From Pseudomonas sp. SLFW (GTDB lineage: Bacteria > Pseudomonadota > Gammaproteobacteria > Pseudomonadales > Pseudomonadaceae): DNA of 64,000 nucleotides. Below the pieces are notes generated by a model. That model worked only from the letters and a program-made list of their open reading frames with translations, was not told the DNA's origin and did no database searches. The position numbers were made by a program, and so were the translations under genes. Location: NCBI RefSeq assembly GCF_009905615.1, contig NZ_JAAAKW010000016.1, forward strand, positions 1 through 64,000, read 5' to 3'. Below are positions 49,469 to 58,316 of the stretch, in pieces. Every line of letters begins with the position of its first letter. Position 1 is the first letter of the stretch.

Positions 49469-50305
49469 ATGGCTTTAGTCGGGCGCTACAACAGTTTGCA
49501 AGTGGTTAAACACACTAACTTCGGTTTATATCTGGACGGTGCGCAGGACGGCGAAATATTGCTGCCCAACCGCTATATTCCCAAAGATATTCCCAGTGAA
49601 GACGAAGACTGGTTAAACGTCTTCATTTATCTGGACAGCGATGACAAGTTAATTGCCACCACGGAAAAACCGAAAGTTCAGGTCGGTGAATTTGCCAGTC
49701 TCAAAGTGGTGGAAGTGAACAGCATCGGCATCTTCCTGGACTGGGGGTTGCCCAAGGACCTGCTGCTGCCGTATTCCGAAGAAAAGCGTCCGCTAAAAGC
49801 CGGGGATTATTGCGTGGTGCATGTCTATCTCGACAAGCACACCCGCCGCATCACCGCCACGTCGCGCCTGGACCGCTATCTGGACAAAGTGCCTGTCAAC
49901 TACACCGTGGGGCAGGAAGTGGACCTGCTCGTGGTTGAAGAAACGTCCATGGGCTTCAAGGCCGTGATCAACAACAAGCATTGGGGCCTGATTCACAAGA
50001 ATGAAGTGTTCAAGTTCCTGCGTTCCGGCAAACAGGAAAAAGGCTTCATCAAGGAAATACGCAGCGACGGCAACATCAGCCTCAGCTTGCAACCCGTGGG
50101 CGAACAATTGGCGAGCAGTCTGAACACCAAGATCCTCGACAAGTTGCGCCAGAACAACGGCGTGCTGCCCGTCAGCGACAAGAGCGATCCGGCGGTTATC
50201 AGCAACCTGTTCGGGGTCAGCAAAGGCAACTTCAAGAAAGCCATCGGCGCGTTGTACAAACAGGGTCAGATCGTGATTCACGCGGACCGTATCGAACTGG
50301 TCTGA
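49469..50305 (+). CDS. CvfB/YitL-type S1 RNA-binding protein
   Basis: RNA-binding regulator of 278 aa related to CvfB of Gram-positives. It contains three S1-type beta-barrel units in tandem (FGLYLDGAQDGEILLP near 18; IGIFLDWGLPKDLLLP near 88; MGFKAVINNKHWGLIH near 158) and a C-terminal winged helix (SDPAVISNLFGVSKGNFKKAIGALYKQGQI, about 240-270, quoted as a region). The start at ATG 49469 has GAGGG upstream; TTG two codons earlier is also open. Soluble; role in RNA control inferred from family. Confidence 0.9.
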   Translation: MALVGRYNSLQVVKHTNFGLYLDGAQDGEILLPNRYIPKDIPSEDEDWLNVFIYLDSDDKLIATTEKPKVQVGEFASLKVVEVNSIGIFLDWGLPKDLLLPYSEEKRPLKAGDYCVVHVYLDKHTRRITATSRLDRYLDKVPVNYTVGQEVDLLVVEETSMGFKAVINNKHWGLIHKNEVFKFLRSGKQEKGFIKEIRSDGNISLSLQPVGEQLASSLNTKILDKLRQNNGVLPVSDKSDPAVISNLFGVSKGNFKKAIGALYKQGQIVIHADRIELV

Positions 50306-50440
50306 TTCACCCCTTCCTGCGCGGCTCGCATCGCCGTCGAGAGAAAGCGCAACGCTTTTTGCAGCTATCGTCGATGAACGCAGGTCACAGCCAATGAGCG
50401 CGCCAACCGGTGCGACTCATGGCTTGCTCGGGGTGTGCCC

Positions 50441-50854
50441 ATGAAACGATTTCTCAGCGCTTATCTGTCCACGCTCGCAGCGTTTCTGGTGCTCGACGGC
50501 CTCTGGCTTGGTGTATTGATGGGGCCGACCTATCGCGCCTGGCTGGGGCCGTTGATGCTGGAAACCCCCGTGATTTTCCCGGCGCTGTTGTTCTACCTGA
50601 TCTACATCGTGGGCATCGTGGTGATCGGCGTGTTGCCAGGTGTGAGGGCTGGCAGCCTCAAATACGCAGCGGGGTATAGCGCGTTGCTCGGGCTGATGGC
50701 CTACGGCACCTATGACTTGACCAACTGGGCGACCTTGCAGGGCTGGCCTTCGCAACTGGCGCTGGTGGACTGGGCGTGGGGAACGTTCGCGTCGGGTGTG
50801 GCGGGGGCGGTGGGGTGTTGGACCGTGCGCAGGTTCAAGGTCCAGGCGATATGA
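50441..50854 (+). CDS. DUF2177 family membrane protein
   Basis: Inner-membrane protein of 137 aa with four helices (YLSTLAAFLVLDGLWLGVLM, VIFPALLFYLIYIVGIVVIG, AAGYSALLGLMAYGTYDLT and the final WAWGTFASGVAGAVGCW). The pattern YDLTNWATLQGWP is typical of DUF2177. A GTG at 50435 is an alternative start. Function unknown. Confidence 0.88.
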   Translation: MKRFLSAYLSTLAAFLVLDGLWLGVLMGPTYRAWLGPLMLETPVIFPALLFYLIYIVGIVVIGVLPGVRAGSLKYAAGYSALLGLMAYGTYDLTNWATLQGWPSQLALVDWAWGTFASGVAGAVGCWTVRRFKVQAI

Positions 50855-50856
50855 AT

Positions 50857-50940
50857 CTGTAGGAGCGAATTCGCGAAGGCATTTCAGGCGACGCATCGCA
50901 TCGGCTGGACCCTTTTCGCGAATGAATTCGCTCCTACAGG
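50857..50940. repeat. REP pair with one shortened arm
   Basis: CTGTAGGAGCGAATTCGCGAA (50857-50877) lacks the 4-bp loop CATT found in other members; the inverted partner at 50915-50940 is complete. Convergent-gene spacer. Confidence 0.88.
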
Positions 50941-50980
50941 ATGATTTGCACAGGACTGATAAGGCGAAGTATGCCCTTGA

Positions 50981-51361
50981 TTACTTCTGCACGAATGCCG
51001 CAAAACTCAGATTAGCGCCGTTAGGACGCATGTCCTTGAGGTACGAATCCTTGTCCGCTGACAGCTCCAAGCTGACCGTGGACTTGCGTTTGCCTTCGTT
51101 GCGAATCACCACGCCGTCCTTCTGCTCACGCAGGAACCTGGTCGTCACCTTGAGGTGAATCAGCTCGTCGGTGCTCGGCGCGTGCAGCAGCAGATGCAGC
51201 CATTCGTATTGACCGACCGCCAGACGCGCGACGGGAAGGTCGAACCACCAGATGTTGCGTTTGGGGTCGAGTACGGCGAAATGGGTGTTGTTGGTGCCCA
51301 GCACGGCGCCACCCAGTTGCTCATTGCGGCGCGCGATGGCCTGCTGCTTGTCAATTTTCAT
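50981..51361 (-). CDS. conserved hypothetical protein
   Basis: Soluble protein of 126 aa, start ATG 51361 with AGGAACG upstream. It alternates beta-like strands (FAVLDPKRNIWWFDLPVARL, then EWLHLLLHAP, HLKVTTRFLREQKDGVVIRN and STVSLELSAD). No signal peptide, no motif I can name. Possibly a small beta protein expressed singly. Confidence 0.7.
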   Translation of the reverse strand: MKIDKQQAIARRNEQLGGAVLGTNNTHFAVLDPKRNIWWFDLPVARLAVGQYEWLHLLLHAPSTDELIHLKVTTRFLREQKDGVVIRNEGKRKSTVSLELSADKDSYLKDMRPNGANLSFAAFVQK

Positions 51362-51493
51362 AACGTTCCTGTGTAGCGCTTTCTCGTGATCCTGAGGGTG
51401 TGTCCGCTGAAAGGGCAGGATAATCACAATCCGGTTCGGCCGCGCATTCTCCGGGGTTGTCCGGCAAACATAAAGCCCAAACTGGAGCTGGCG

Positions 51494-51586
51494 ATGAAAA
51501 GCCTCACAGCCGACGAAAAAACCGCCTCTGAAATAATTGAAACTCTCGCGGACGGGGGCCGGTCAATGTTTATGTCGAGGTTATGA
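51494..51586 (+). CDS. possible 30-residue peptide upstream of csbD
   Basis: Frame of 30 codons with a good GGAG site before ATG 51494: MKSLTADEKTASEIIETLAD then GGRSMFMSRL. It is amphipathic and acidic at first. It ends 28 bp before the CsbD gene and could be cotranslated. Small size leaves it unproven. Confidence 0.35.
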   Translation: MKSLTADEKTASEIIETLADGGRSMFMSRL

Positions 51587-51614
51587 CACCTGATTCTTAC
51601 CGAGGAGAAACACG

Positions 51615-51806
51615 ATGAGCAGCACTGGCGATAAAGTCAAAGGCATGGCCAACGAAGCAGCCGGTAATGTCAAACAAGGCGTCGGCAAAGTCACCGACAA
51701 CGACAAACTCAAAGCCGAGGGTAAGGCGCAAGAGCTCAAGGGCGAAGCGCAACAAGCGGTTGGCAAAACCAAAGATGCCGTGAAAAAAGGCGTCGACAAG
51801 GCCTGA
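51615..51806 (+). CDS. CsbD-family stress protein
   Basis: Protein of 63 aa, strongly hydrophilic and rich in Lys, Ala, Gly: GDKVKGMANEAAGNVKQGVG, then LKAEGKAQELKGEAQQAVGK. This is the CsbD pattern (YjbJ of E. coli), an abundant stress-induced small protein of unclear function, often sigma-S dependent. GAGGAG precedes the ATG. A short hairpin follows at 51870. Confidence 0.93.
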   Translation: MSSTGDKVKGMANEAAGNVKQGVGKVTDNDKLKAEGKAQELKGEAQQAVGKTKDAVKKGVDKA

Positions 51807-51869
51807 TGGCCTGCGCGCTGCGGCTTCGGTTAATCAGGAGCCCCTGGCGACACACTGCATGACCCGTAG

Positions 51870-51894
51870 CGGCCATCCTTTGATGGCCGTTATT
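51870..51894 (+). terminator. hairpin terminator after csbD-like gene
   Basis: CGGCCATC-CTTT-GATGGCCG followed by TTATTGTG, 64 bp past the stop. Confidence 0.6.
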
Positions 51895-52071
51895 GTGTCC
51901 GGCCCAAAACATTCTGCAACAGACATCCTGCAACGTATTCGTCGTGGCAAAAGTGCTTAACTGGATGTAAAAAGCCGCCCCGTTCCAGAGGGCCTATGGA
52001 ATTTCAAAGCGTTTGCCCGCTCGTATAGGTAAATGTGCTTCAGATACGTCTACGTCGCGAAAGGAGACGCC

Positions 52072-53085
52072 ATGATATTCCCGGATTTGCGCCAGCTACG
52101 TGTGAGAACCGTGTTGGTCAGGACGGTCAAAGAGTTTCTCGACGACGAGATGTCGACCTACGCCTCGGCGTTGGCTTACCAGATGTTGTTCTCGCTGTTC
52201 CCGTTTCTGCTGTTCCTGATCGCGCTGATCGGCTTCCTGCATTTGCCTGATTTTTTCAGTTGGCTGCGTTTGCAGTCGGAAATGGTCCTGCCGCCTGTGG
52301 CGCTGGATCAGGTCAACCCCGTGATTGACCAGTTGCAACAGTCCAAGGGCGGCTTGCTGTCCATCGGTATCGTGATCGCCCTGTGGTCTGCCTCGGCAGG
52401 CGTACGGCTGATGATGAGCGCGATGAACGCTGCTTACGACGTCGCGGAAGGGCGCCCTGTGTGGAAGCGTATTCCGTTGTCGGTGCTGTACACCGTGGGC
52501 TTTGCCGGGATGTTACTGGCGGCTGCCGCGCTAATGGTCACCGGCCCCCAGGTGATGAGCTGGCTCGCCGCGCAGATCGGCATGGAAGCGTTCATCGTTA
52601 CGCTGTGGACGCTGTTGCGTTGGCCAGTGATCATCATTTTGCTGATGGTCTCGGTGGCGACCATGTATTACCTGATGCCTGACGTGAAGCAGGAATTCCG
52701 CTTCATTTCGCCCGGTTCGGTGCTGGCAGTGGTGGTGTGGATCGTGGCCTCGCTGGGCTTTGCCTATTACGTGAAGACGTTCGCTAACTACGACGCCATG
52801 TACGGCAGCATCGGGGCGATCATTGTTCTGCTCCTGTATTTCTACATTTCCGCTTCGGTCTTGCTGCTGGGCGCAGAGATGAATGCCGTGATCGAGCACA
52901 TGTCCGAAGAGGGCAAGGCCAAGGGTGAAAAAGTGGCGGGCGATGGCGGTGAAAATGCGGATGGTGAGACCGTGATTGCGAAGAAGCACGTCTCGGGTCT
53001 GGGACGGGATCACACCCACGATCACGATCATGATTACGAACCGGCGCTGCAGCCCCTGCAACCGCTCAAAACCGATAAACCCTGA
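52072..53085 (+). CDS. YihY/BrkB-family inner-membrane protein with His-rich tail
   Basis: Membrane protein of 337 aa, start ATG 52072 with AAGGAG upstream. Helices include the signature ASALAYQMLFSLFPFLLFLIALIGF (near 27-50), then GLLSIGIVIALWSASAGVRLMM and three further hydrophobic segments, with the FxxY motif of the family in GFAYYVKTFANYDAMYGSIGA. The cytoplasmic C-terminus ends in a histidine-rich stretch (RDHTHDHDHDYEP), which could bind metal. Often annotated ribonuclease BN, but that activity belongs to another protein. Function unknown. Confidence 0.88.
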   Translation: MIFPDLRQLRVRTVLVRTVKEFLDDEMSTYASALAYQMLFSLFPFLLFLIALIGFLHLPDFFSWLRLQSEMVLPPVALDQVNPVIDQLQQSKGGLLSIGIVIALWSASAGVRLMMSAMNAAYDVAEGRPVWKRIPLSVLYTVGFAGMLLAAAALMVTGPQVMSWLAAQIGMEAFIVTLWTLLRWPVIIILLMVSVATMYYLMPDVKQEFRFISPGSVLAVVVWIVASLGFAYYVKTFANYDAMYGSIGAIIVLLLYFYISASVLLLGAEMNAVIEHMSEEGKAKGEKVAGDGGENADGETVIAKKHVSGLGRDHTHDHDHDYEPALQPLQPLKTDKP

Positions 53086-53147
53086 TCGATCCTTGTGGCA
53101 GGATGCGCATCTGACCGGTGCATCCGCCCCTTTCGAAAGGTTCTTCC

Positions 53148-53687
53148 ATGATTCGTGAAATTCTGAAAATGGGTGACGAGCGCCTGCTGCGTATTTCGCC
53201 GCCCGTGCCCCAGTCGATGTTCGGCTCGCGCGAGCTGAAAACCCTGATCGACGACATGTTCGAAACCATGCGCAGCGTGGGGGGCGTCGGGTTGGCCGCG
53301 CCGCAGATTGGCGTCGATCTGCAACTGGTGATCTTTGGTTTCGAGCGCAGTGAGCGTTACCCGGATGCCGAGGCTGTGCCGCAGACCATTCTGCTCAATC
53401 CGCTGATCACGCCGCTGGAACCGACCGTGGAAGAAGGCTGGGAAGGGTGTCTGTCCGTGCCGGGTTTACGCGGTGTGGTCGAGCGTTACGAGCACATCCG
53501 CTATGAAGGGTTCGATCCCGATGGCAAGGCGATTCAGCGCGAAGCGCGAGGGTTTCACGCACGGGTGGTGCAGCATGAATGCGATCACCTGATCGGTCGT
53601 CTGTACCCGTCGCGGGTCAAGGATTTCACCCGCTTCGGCTTCACCGAGGTCCTGTTCCCCGACATGGACCCGAATGCGGATGATTGA
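53148..53687 (+). CDS. def: peptide deformylase
   Basis: Metallo-deformylase removing the formyl group from nascent N-terminal Met. The 179-aa protein has motif 1 GGVGLAAPQIG (45-55), motif 2 EGCLSVPGLRG and motif 3 QHECDHLIGR with the Cys and two His metal ligands. It starts at ATG 53148 with AAAGG upstream. There is no fmt gene beside it, so this is probably an additional copy; Pseudomonas usually has a def-fmt pair elsewhere. The neighbour is a YihY-family gene 62 bp upstream. Confidence 0.93.
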   Translation: MIREILKMGDERLLRISPPVPQSMFGSRELKTLIDDMFETMRSVGGVGLAAPQIGVDLQLVIFGFERSERYPDAEAVPQTILLNPLITPLEPTVEEGWEGCLSVPGLRGVVERYEHIRYEGFDPDGKAIQREARGFHARVVQHECDHLIGRLYPSRVKDFTRFGFTEVLFPDMDPNADD

Positions 53688-53718
53688 TCGCGGGGGTAGG
53701 AAGTGAAATGTGACCTCA

Positions 53719-53748
53719 TTGTGGGAGCCAGCAAGCCGGCCCCACAGG
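53719..53748. repeat. single degenerate REP-like palindrome
   Basis: TGTGGGAGCCAGCAAGCCGG followed by CCCCACAGG. A single hairpin with outer pairing TGTGGG/CCCACA; it lacks the inverted partner seen elsewhere. Confidence 0.6.
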
Positions 53749-53782
53749 TGCTTTTGCGCGCTACAGACCGTTTTCTTGAAGC

Positions 53783-54613
<831 letters not shown>

Positions 54614-54846
54614 GTGCATCCCGGTTAACGGCAGGAAGTGATGGCCGAGGCTAGCACGCACACTTGAGGGACGCGTGGCACATTTGGTTTGGTCGTCATA
54701 ACCAAACGATCTACATCTTTTCCGGTCTCGATGTACAACGTTGTATCGGTCATGTGCAGAATTGCAGGGCCGCTTCTTCCTTACGTGAAGGATCAGGGGG
54801 TTCGAGTATTCCTTTGGCGACCTTCGCACCCGACCGGTATCCCGAC

Positions 54847-55626
54847 ATGGCTCAAGGCTACGCAGAATTAAGAATGTACGTTGCCCCTGACCGCGTGCGC
54901 GAGGCGCAGGAGCAATGGGTGAGCCGCGTGCTTGAACTGCTCGGGGCAGAACGCCTGGACGCCCAGTCGCTTGATTTGCCGCAGCTCTGGCTGTCGCCGC
55001 ATTTATTGATCACGCAAACCTGCGGCTACCCGCTGATGACCCAACTGCGGGGGCAGGTTCAGGTGGTGGGACGTCCGGTGTATCAACTGCGCCACAGCGC
55101 TGATGGCAACCATTGCAGCGTGCTGGTGGCGAGGACCGATGATGCGCGTGGGCGGCTGGAGGATTTCCGCGGCAGTCACGGGCTGCTCAACTCCCGAGAC
55201 TCCAATTCCGGCATGAACCTGTTTCGCCACGCGTTGGCACCGCTGCAAGAAGGCGGCACTTTCTTCGCCCAAGTGTCGTTGACCGGGGGCCATCGCAACA
55301 GCCTCACCGCGATCAAGGAAGGGCACGGGGATCTTGCCGCCATCGACAGCGTGACCTTCGATTATCTCGCTCGGGATCACAGCGAGGAGGTGGCGGGAGT
55401 GAAGGTGATCGGGCGCACCGCCGAGGGGCCGTGCCTGCCCTATATCACCCGCGTCGGCGCGGATGCCGAGGCGATTCGGGCCGCGTTGAATCAGGCCCTC
55501 AAAGACCTGCCGCACGTTGCGCAGGTGCTGGCGATCAGCGAAGTGCTGCCCGCCCGCGAAGAGGATTACCAGGTGCTGCTCGATTACGAACAACATGCGC
55601 ACCGCCTGGGATTGCCAGCGTTGTGA
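54847..55626 (+). CDS. PhnD-like substrate-binding protein, no signal peptide seen
   Basis: Protein of 259 aa with periplasmic-binding-protein fold II of the phosphate/phosphonate type: TQTCGYPLMTQLRGQVQVVG near 58, YQLRHSADGNHCSVLVARTD, then FRGSHGLLNSRDSNSGMNLF and GHGDLAAIDSVTFDYLARD. It begins MAQGYAELRMYV, without a signal peptide, and lacks transporter subunits nearby, so it may be a cytosolic sensor or a protein with missing or wrong start. Upstream in-frame codons run to 54664 but do not form a signal peptide. Confidence 0.82.
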   Translation: MAQGYAELRMYVAPDRVREAQEQWVSRVLELLGAERLDAQSLDLPQLWLSPHLLITQTCGYPLMTQLRGQVQVVGRPVYQLRHSADGNHCSVLVARTDDARGRLEDFRGSHGLLNSRDSNSGMNLFRHALAPLQEGGTFFAQVSLTGGHRNSLTAIKEGHGDLAAIDSVTFDYLARDHSEEVAGVKVIGRTAEGPCLPYITRVGADAEAIRAALNQALKDLPHVAQVLAISEVLPAREEDYQVLLDYEQHAHRLGLPAL

Positions 55627-55801
55627 GCCGCCTCGCAGATCACAGGTTGGGGGCTGATGTGAAAAAACTGAAACCTGCGACGTGCGCGCAGGTCTTGAGT
55701 GAAACGTGTGCTGTGCCGAAGCCGACCGAGCCTGCCGTGACAGGGGCTTGATCGCTGACGATGTGACCGACCTCATTAACCAGAACTAAAAAGAGACAAC
55801 C

Positions 55802-56815
55802 ATGACATCGATCAAACACTTGCTGGGCGGCTCGCTGCTCGCGTTGGCGGTTCTGACCCAGCCCGCGCACAGCGCTGAAAAGACCACGCCCATTCACTTC
55901 GGCGACATCACTTGGGAAAGCGGCAGCCTGATCACAGAAGTCCTGCGGACTATCGTCGAGAAGGGCTACGGTTACCCGACCGACAAGCTGCCAGGCAGTA
56001 CGGTCAGCCTCGAAGCGGCGCTGGCCAAGAACGACATTCAAGTGATCGGTGAAGAGTGGGCCGGTCGCAGCCCCGCGTGGGTGAAAGCGGAATCCGAAGG
56101 CAAGGTCTACGGCCTCGGCAACATCGTCAAAGGCGCCACCGAAGGCTGGTGGGTGCCGGAATTCGTGATCAAGGGTGACCCGGAAAAAGGCATCAAACCC
56201 CTGGCGCCGGACCTCAAATCGGTGGCTGACCTGCCCAAGTACAAAGACGTGTTCAAAGACCCGGAAGACCCGAGCAAGGGCCGGTTCCTCAACAGCCCGA
56301 CGGGTTGGACCTCTGAAATCGTCAACACCCAGAAGCTCAAGGCGTACAAGCTCAACGACACCTATGTGAACTTCCGCACCGGCTCGGGCGCGGCACTGGA
56401 CGCGGAAATCGCCTCGTCGATTCGCCGTAACAAACCGGTGCTGTTCTACTACTGGTCACCGACGCCGTTGCTGGGCCGTTTCAAGCTGATCAAGCTGGAA
56501 GAGCCGCCGTTCAATGAGGCCGCGTGGAAGACGCTGTCCGATGCCTCCAACCCGAACCCGATCGGATCGGCCTCGTTGGCCGCGCACTTGGCCATTGGCG
56601 TGTCCGAGCCGTTTCACAAGCAATACCCAGAGCTGGTGAGCTTCTTCGAGAAGGTTGATCTGCCGATTGATCAACTGAACAAAACCCTCGGCGAAATGAG
56701 CGAGAAACGTCTGGAGCCGGATGCGGTGGCCAAGACGTTCCTGAAAGACCACCCGGAAATCTGGACTGCGTGGGTGCCTGCTGACATCGCGAAGAAGGTC
56801 TCGGCGGGGTTGTAA
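55802..56815 (+). CDS. glycine betaine/choline-type ABC substrate-binding protein without partner subunits
   Basis: Exported solute-binding protein of 337 aa. Signal peptide MTSIKHLLGGSLLALAVLTQ ends near AHSA. The mature OpuAC/ProX-type domain has ITWESGSLITEVLRTIVEKG, the EEWAGRSPAW loop and a later FRTGSGAALDAEIASSI. Residues Trp in GWWVPEF and YYWSPTPLLG are suited to an aromatic cage for a quaternary amine. Pseudomonas has several lone binding proteins (such as CaiX and BetX) that share one ABC core; this fits that pattern. Exact ligand unknown. Confidence 0.88.
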   Translation: MTSIKHLLGGSLLALAVLTQPAHSAEKTTPIHFGDITWESGSLITEVLRTIVEKGYGYPTDKLPGSTVSLEAALAKNDIQVIGEEWAGRSPAWVKAESEGKVYGLGNIVKGATEGWWVPEFVIKGDPEKGIKPLAPDLKSVADLPKYKDVFKDPEDPSKGRFLNSPTGWTSEIVNTQKLKAYKLNDTYVNFRTGSGAALDAEIASSIRRNKPVLFYYWSPTPLLGRFKLIKLEEPPFNEAAWKTLSDASNPNPIGSASLAAHLAIGVSEPFHKQYPELVSFFEKVDLPIDQLNKTLGEMSEKRLEPDAVAKTFLKDHPEIWTAWVPADIAKKVSAGL

Positions 56816-56837
56816 GTCGTTTCGAGCAATTCCCCTT

Positions 56838-56935
56838 GTGTGCACGGGCTTGCCCACGAAGGCTGATTCCAGAAACCACAGGGATGTGGATGATCTGGCC
56901 CCTTCGTGATCAAGCCCACTCCCTTCTGTGCCGGT
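56838..56935. repeat. degenerate REP-type inverted pair
   Basis: TGCACGGGCTTGCCCACGAAGG and, inverted, CCTTCGTGATCAAGCCCACT share a loosely palindromic core. Much more eroded than the other pairs. Confidence 0.4.
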
Positions 56936-57111
56936 CTTCCAGACTGCAATCTCCTCTCAACCTTGCCCCGAATCTGTGGTCTCACCCCTGAACGCACCGC
57001 TCGCCTTGAGCCGGGCACGCGTTCGATCAGTTGGTAAAGCGTCGCTCAACTGCTAGCGTTCGGGGGAGTCAGTGAGTTGATCACACAGATAAAAGTCGCC
57101 GGGGAGAGGAC

Positions 57112-57678
57112 ATGGGATATAGCAGATCGACTGCGTTGACGATTTTGAACTTGGCGGCCGGAGGGCTGTTTGGCGTATTGGTGGGGGCGTCAAACTGTGC
57201 GATGGCGGGCGACACCGCTCCCGATCCCTCAGCCTCGCGCCCAGCACAACCCTCCGCTCAGCCACCGGCCACCGCATCTACAGCACCCGACGCGCTGGCT
57301 TTCGTCAAGGATCATCATTTGGGCGAGAGCCTCGGCTGGCTGGGGTACCAGGTGGCGTCGCGCACTGTGACGTTCACCACCATCGTCGAAGCCGTCGGAC
57401 GCACCAAGGCTCAGGAAATCGTCAAGGACGAACTTCAGTATTTGCAGCCCCAGTATCAACAGGAATGGGATCGAAACCTCGCCGCTGCCTACTCGGCTTC
57501 GTTCACCCCTGACGAACTGACGGCCCTCGACGCGGGTGATCCCCCGCCTGAAATCGCCAATAAATTCCGCGCCAAGCAGCGCGACGTCGGCATGGACATG
57601 AAAGGCCGTTCCAGCGAGTTGCTCAAAGTCTATGTGTCGACCGCGCTGGACAACGCGCTGAAAAAAGCCAAGCCTTGA
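57112..57678 (+). CDS. exported hypothetical protein
   Basis: Protein of 188 aa. N-terminal hydrophobic stretch (ALTILNLAAGGLFGVLVGAS, then NCAMA) is a signal peptide or lipobox-like export signal; a Pro/Ala-rich linker (PSASRPAQPSAQPPATAS) follows, then a helical domain of about 110 residues (GRTKAQEIVKDELQYLQPQY, NLAAAYSASFTPDELTAL). GAGAGGA precedes the ATG. No family recognised; the linker resembles those of periplasmic factors tethered to the envelope. Confidence 0.72.
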   Translation: MGYSRSTALTILNLAAGGLFGVLVGASNCAMAGDTAPDPSASRPAQPSAQPPATASTAPDALAFVKDHHLGESLGWLGYQVASRTVTFTTIVEAVGRTKAQEIVKDELQYLQPQYQQEWDRNLAAAYSASFTPDELTALDAGDPPPEIANKFRAKQRDVGMDMKGRSSELLKVYVSTALDNALKKAKP

Positions 57679-57739
57679 GGCGTCGGGTGCTGCGAGCAGC
57701 GTCCGGCCTATTTTTTGATCGACAGGGGAAGGAGAGACC

Positions 57740-58177
57740 ATGGACCCATTCATGCAGGCGGCCATCGACGAAGCGCAGAAGGGGCTGGACGAGGGTGGCA
57801 TTCCCATCGGCTCGGTGATCGTCCACGACGGCAAGATCATTGGTCGCGGCCATAACCGTCGCGTGCAAGAAGGCAGCGCGATCAAGCACGGCGAAATGGA
57901 CGCGTTCGAAAACGCCGGACGCCAGCCCGCCAGGGTTTACCGCGAAGCCACGCTCTACACGACCCTGTCACCCTGCGCGATGTGCAGTGGCGCGATCCTG
58001 CTGTATGGCATTCGCAAGATCATCGTCGGCGAGAACGAAACGTTCATGGGTGAAGAAGCACTCTTGCGCTCGCGAGGCGTGCAAGTGGACGTGGTGCACA
58101 ACGCCACCTGCATCGGGCTGATGAAGCAATTCATCGCCGACAAGCCTGAATTGTGGAATGAGGATATCGGCGAATAA
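57740..58177 (+). CDS. nucleoside/cytosine deaminase family protein
   Basis: Zinc deaminase of the CDA fold, 145 aa. The zinc/catalytic site is complete: His50 and Glu52 in KHGEMDAF, and Cys79 and Cys82 in TLSPCAMCSG. The FCY1-like tail IRKIIVGENETFMGEE is close to yeast cytosine deaminase, so cytosine is a possible substrate; guanine and other bases are also known for this family. AAGGAGAG lies before the ATG. It is the second gene after the exported protein (61-bp gap). Confidence 0.9.
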   Translation: MDPFMQAAIDEAQKGLDEGGIPIGSVIVHDGKIIGRGHNRRVQEGSAIKHGEMDAFENAGRQPARVYREATLYTTLSPCAMCSGAILLYGIRKIIVGENETFMGEEALLRSRGVQVDVVHNATCIGLMKQFIADKPELWNEDIGE

Positions 58178-58197
58178 ATGTTGGCGGATGATTGATC

Positions 58198-58291
58198 CTG
58201 TGGGAGCGAGTTCATTCGCGAAGACGTCAGTACAATCGATAGGGATTTATTGACTGATCGTCCGTTTCGCGAATGGATTCGCTCCCACAGG
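58198..58291. repeat. REP pair (REPIN), GAGCGAGTTCATTCGCG family
   Basis: REP at 58198-58222 (one mismatch from the common core) with an inverted copy at 58265-58291, between convergent genes. Confidence 0.9.
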
Positions 58292-58316
58292 TGCGTAGTG
58301 TTCCCGAGTGATGGGC

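Noticed and set aside
52033..52071. Upstream start of the YihY-family protein
   Set aside because: The ATG at 52072 follows AAGGAG and starts the family-like MIFPDLRQL; the earlier frame has no ribosome site.
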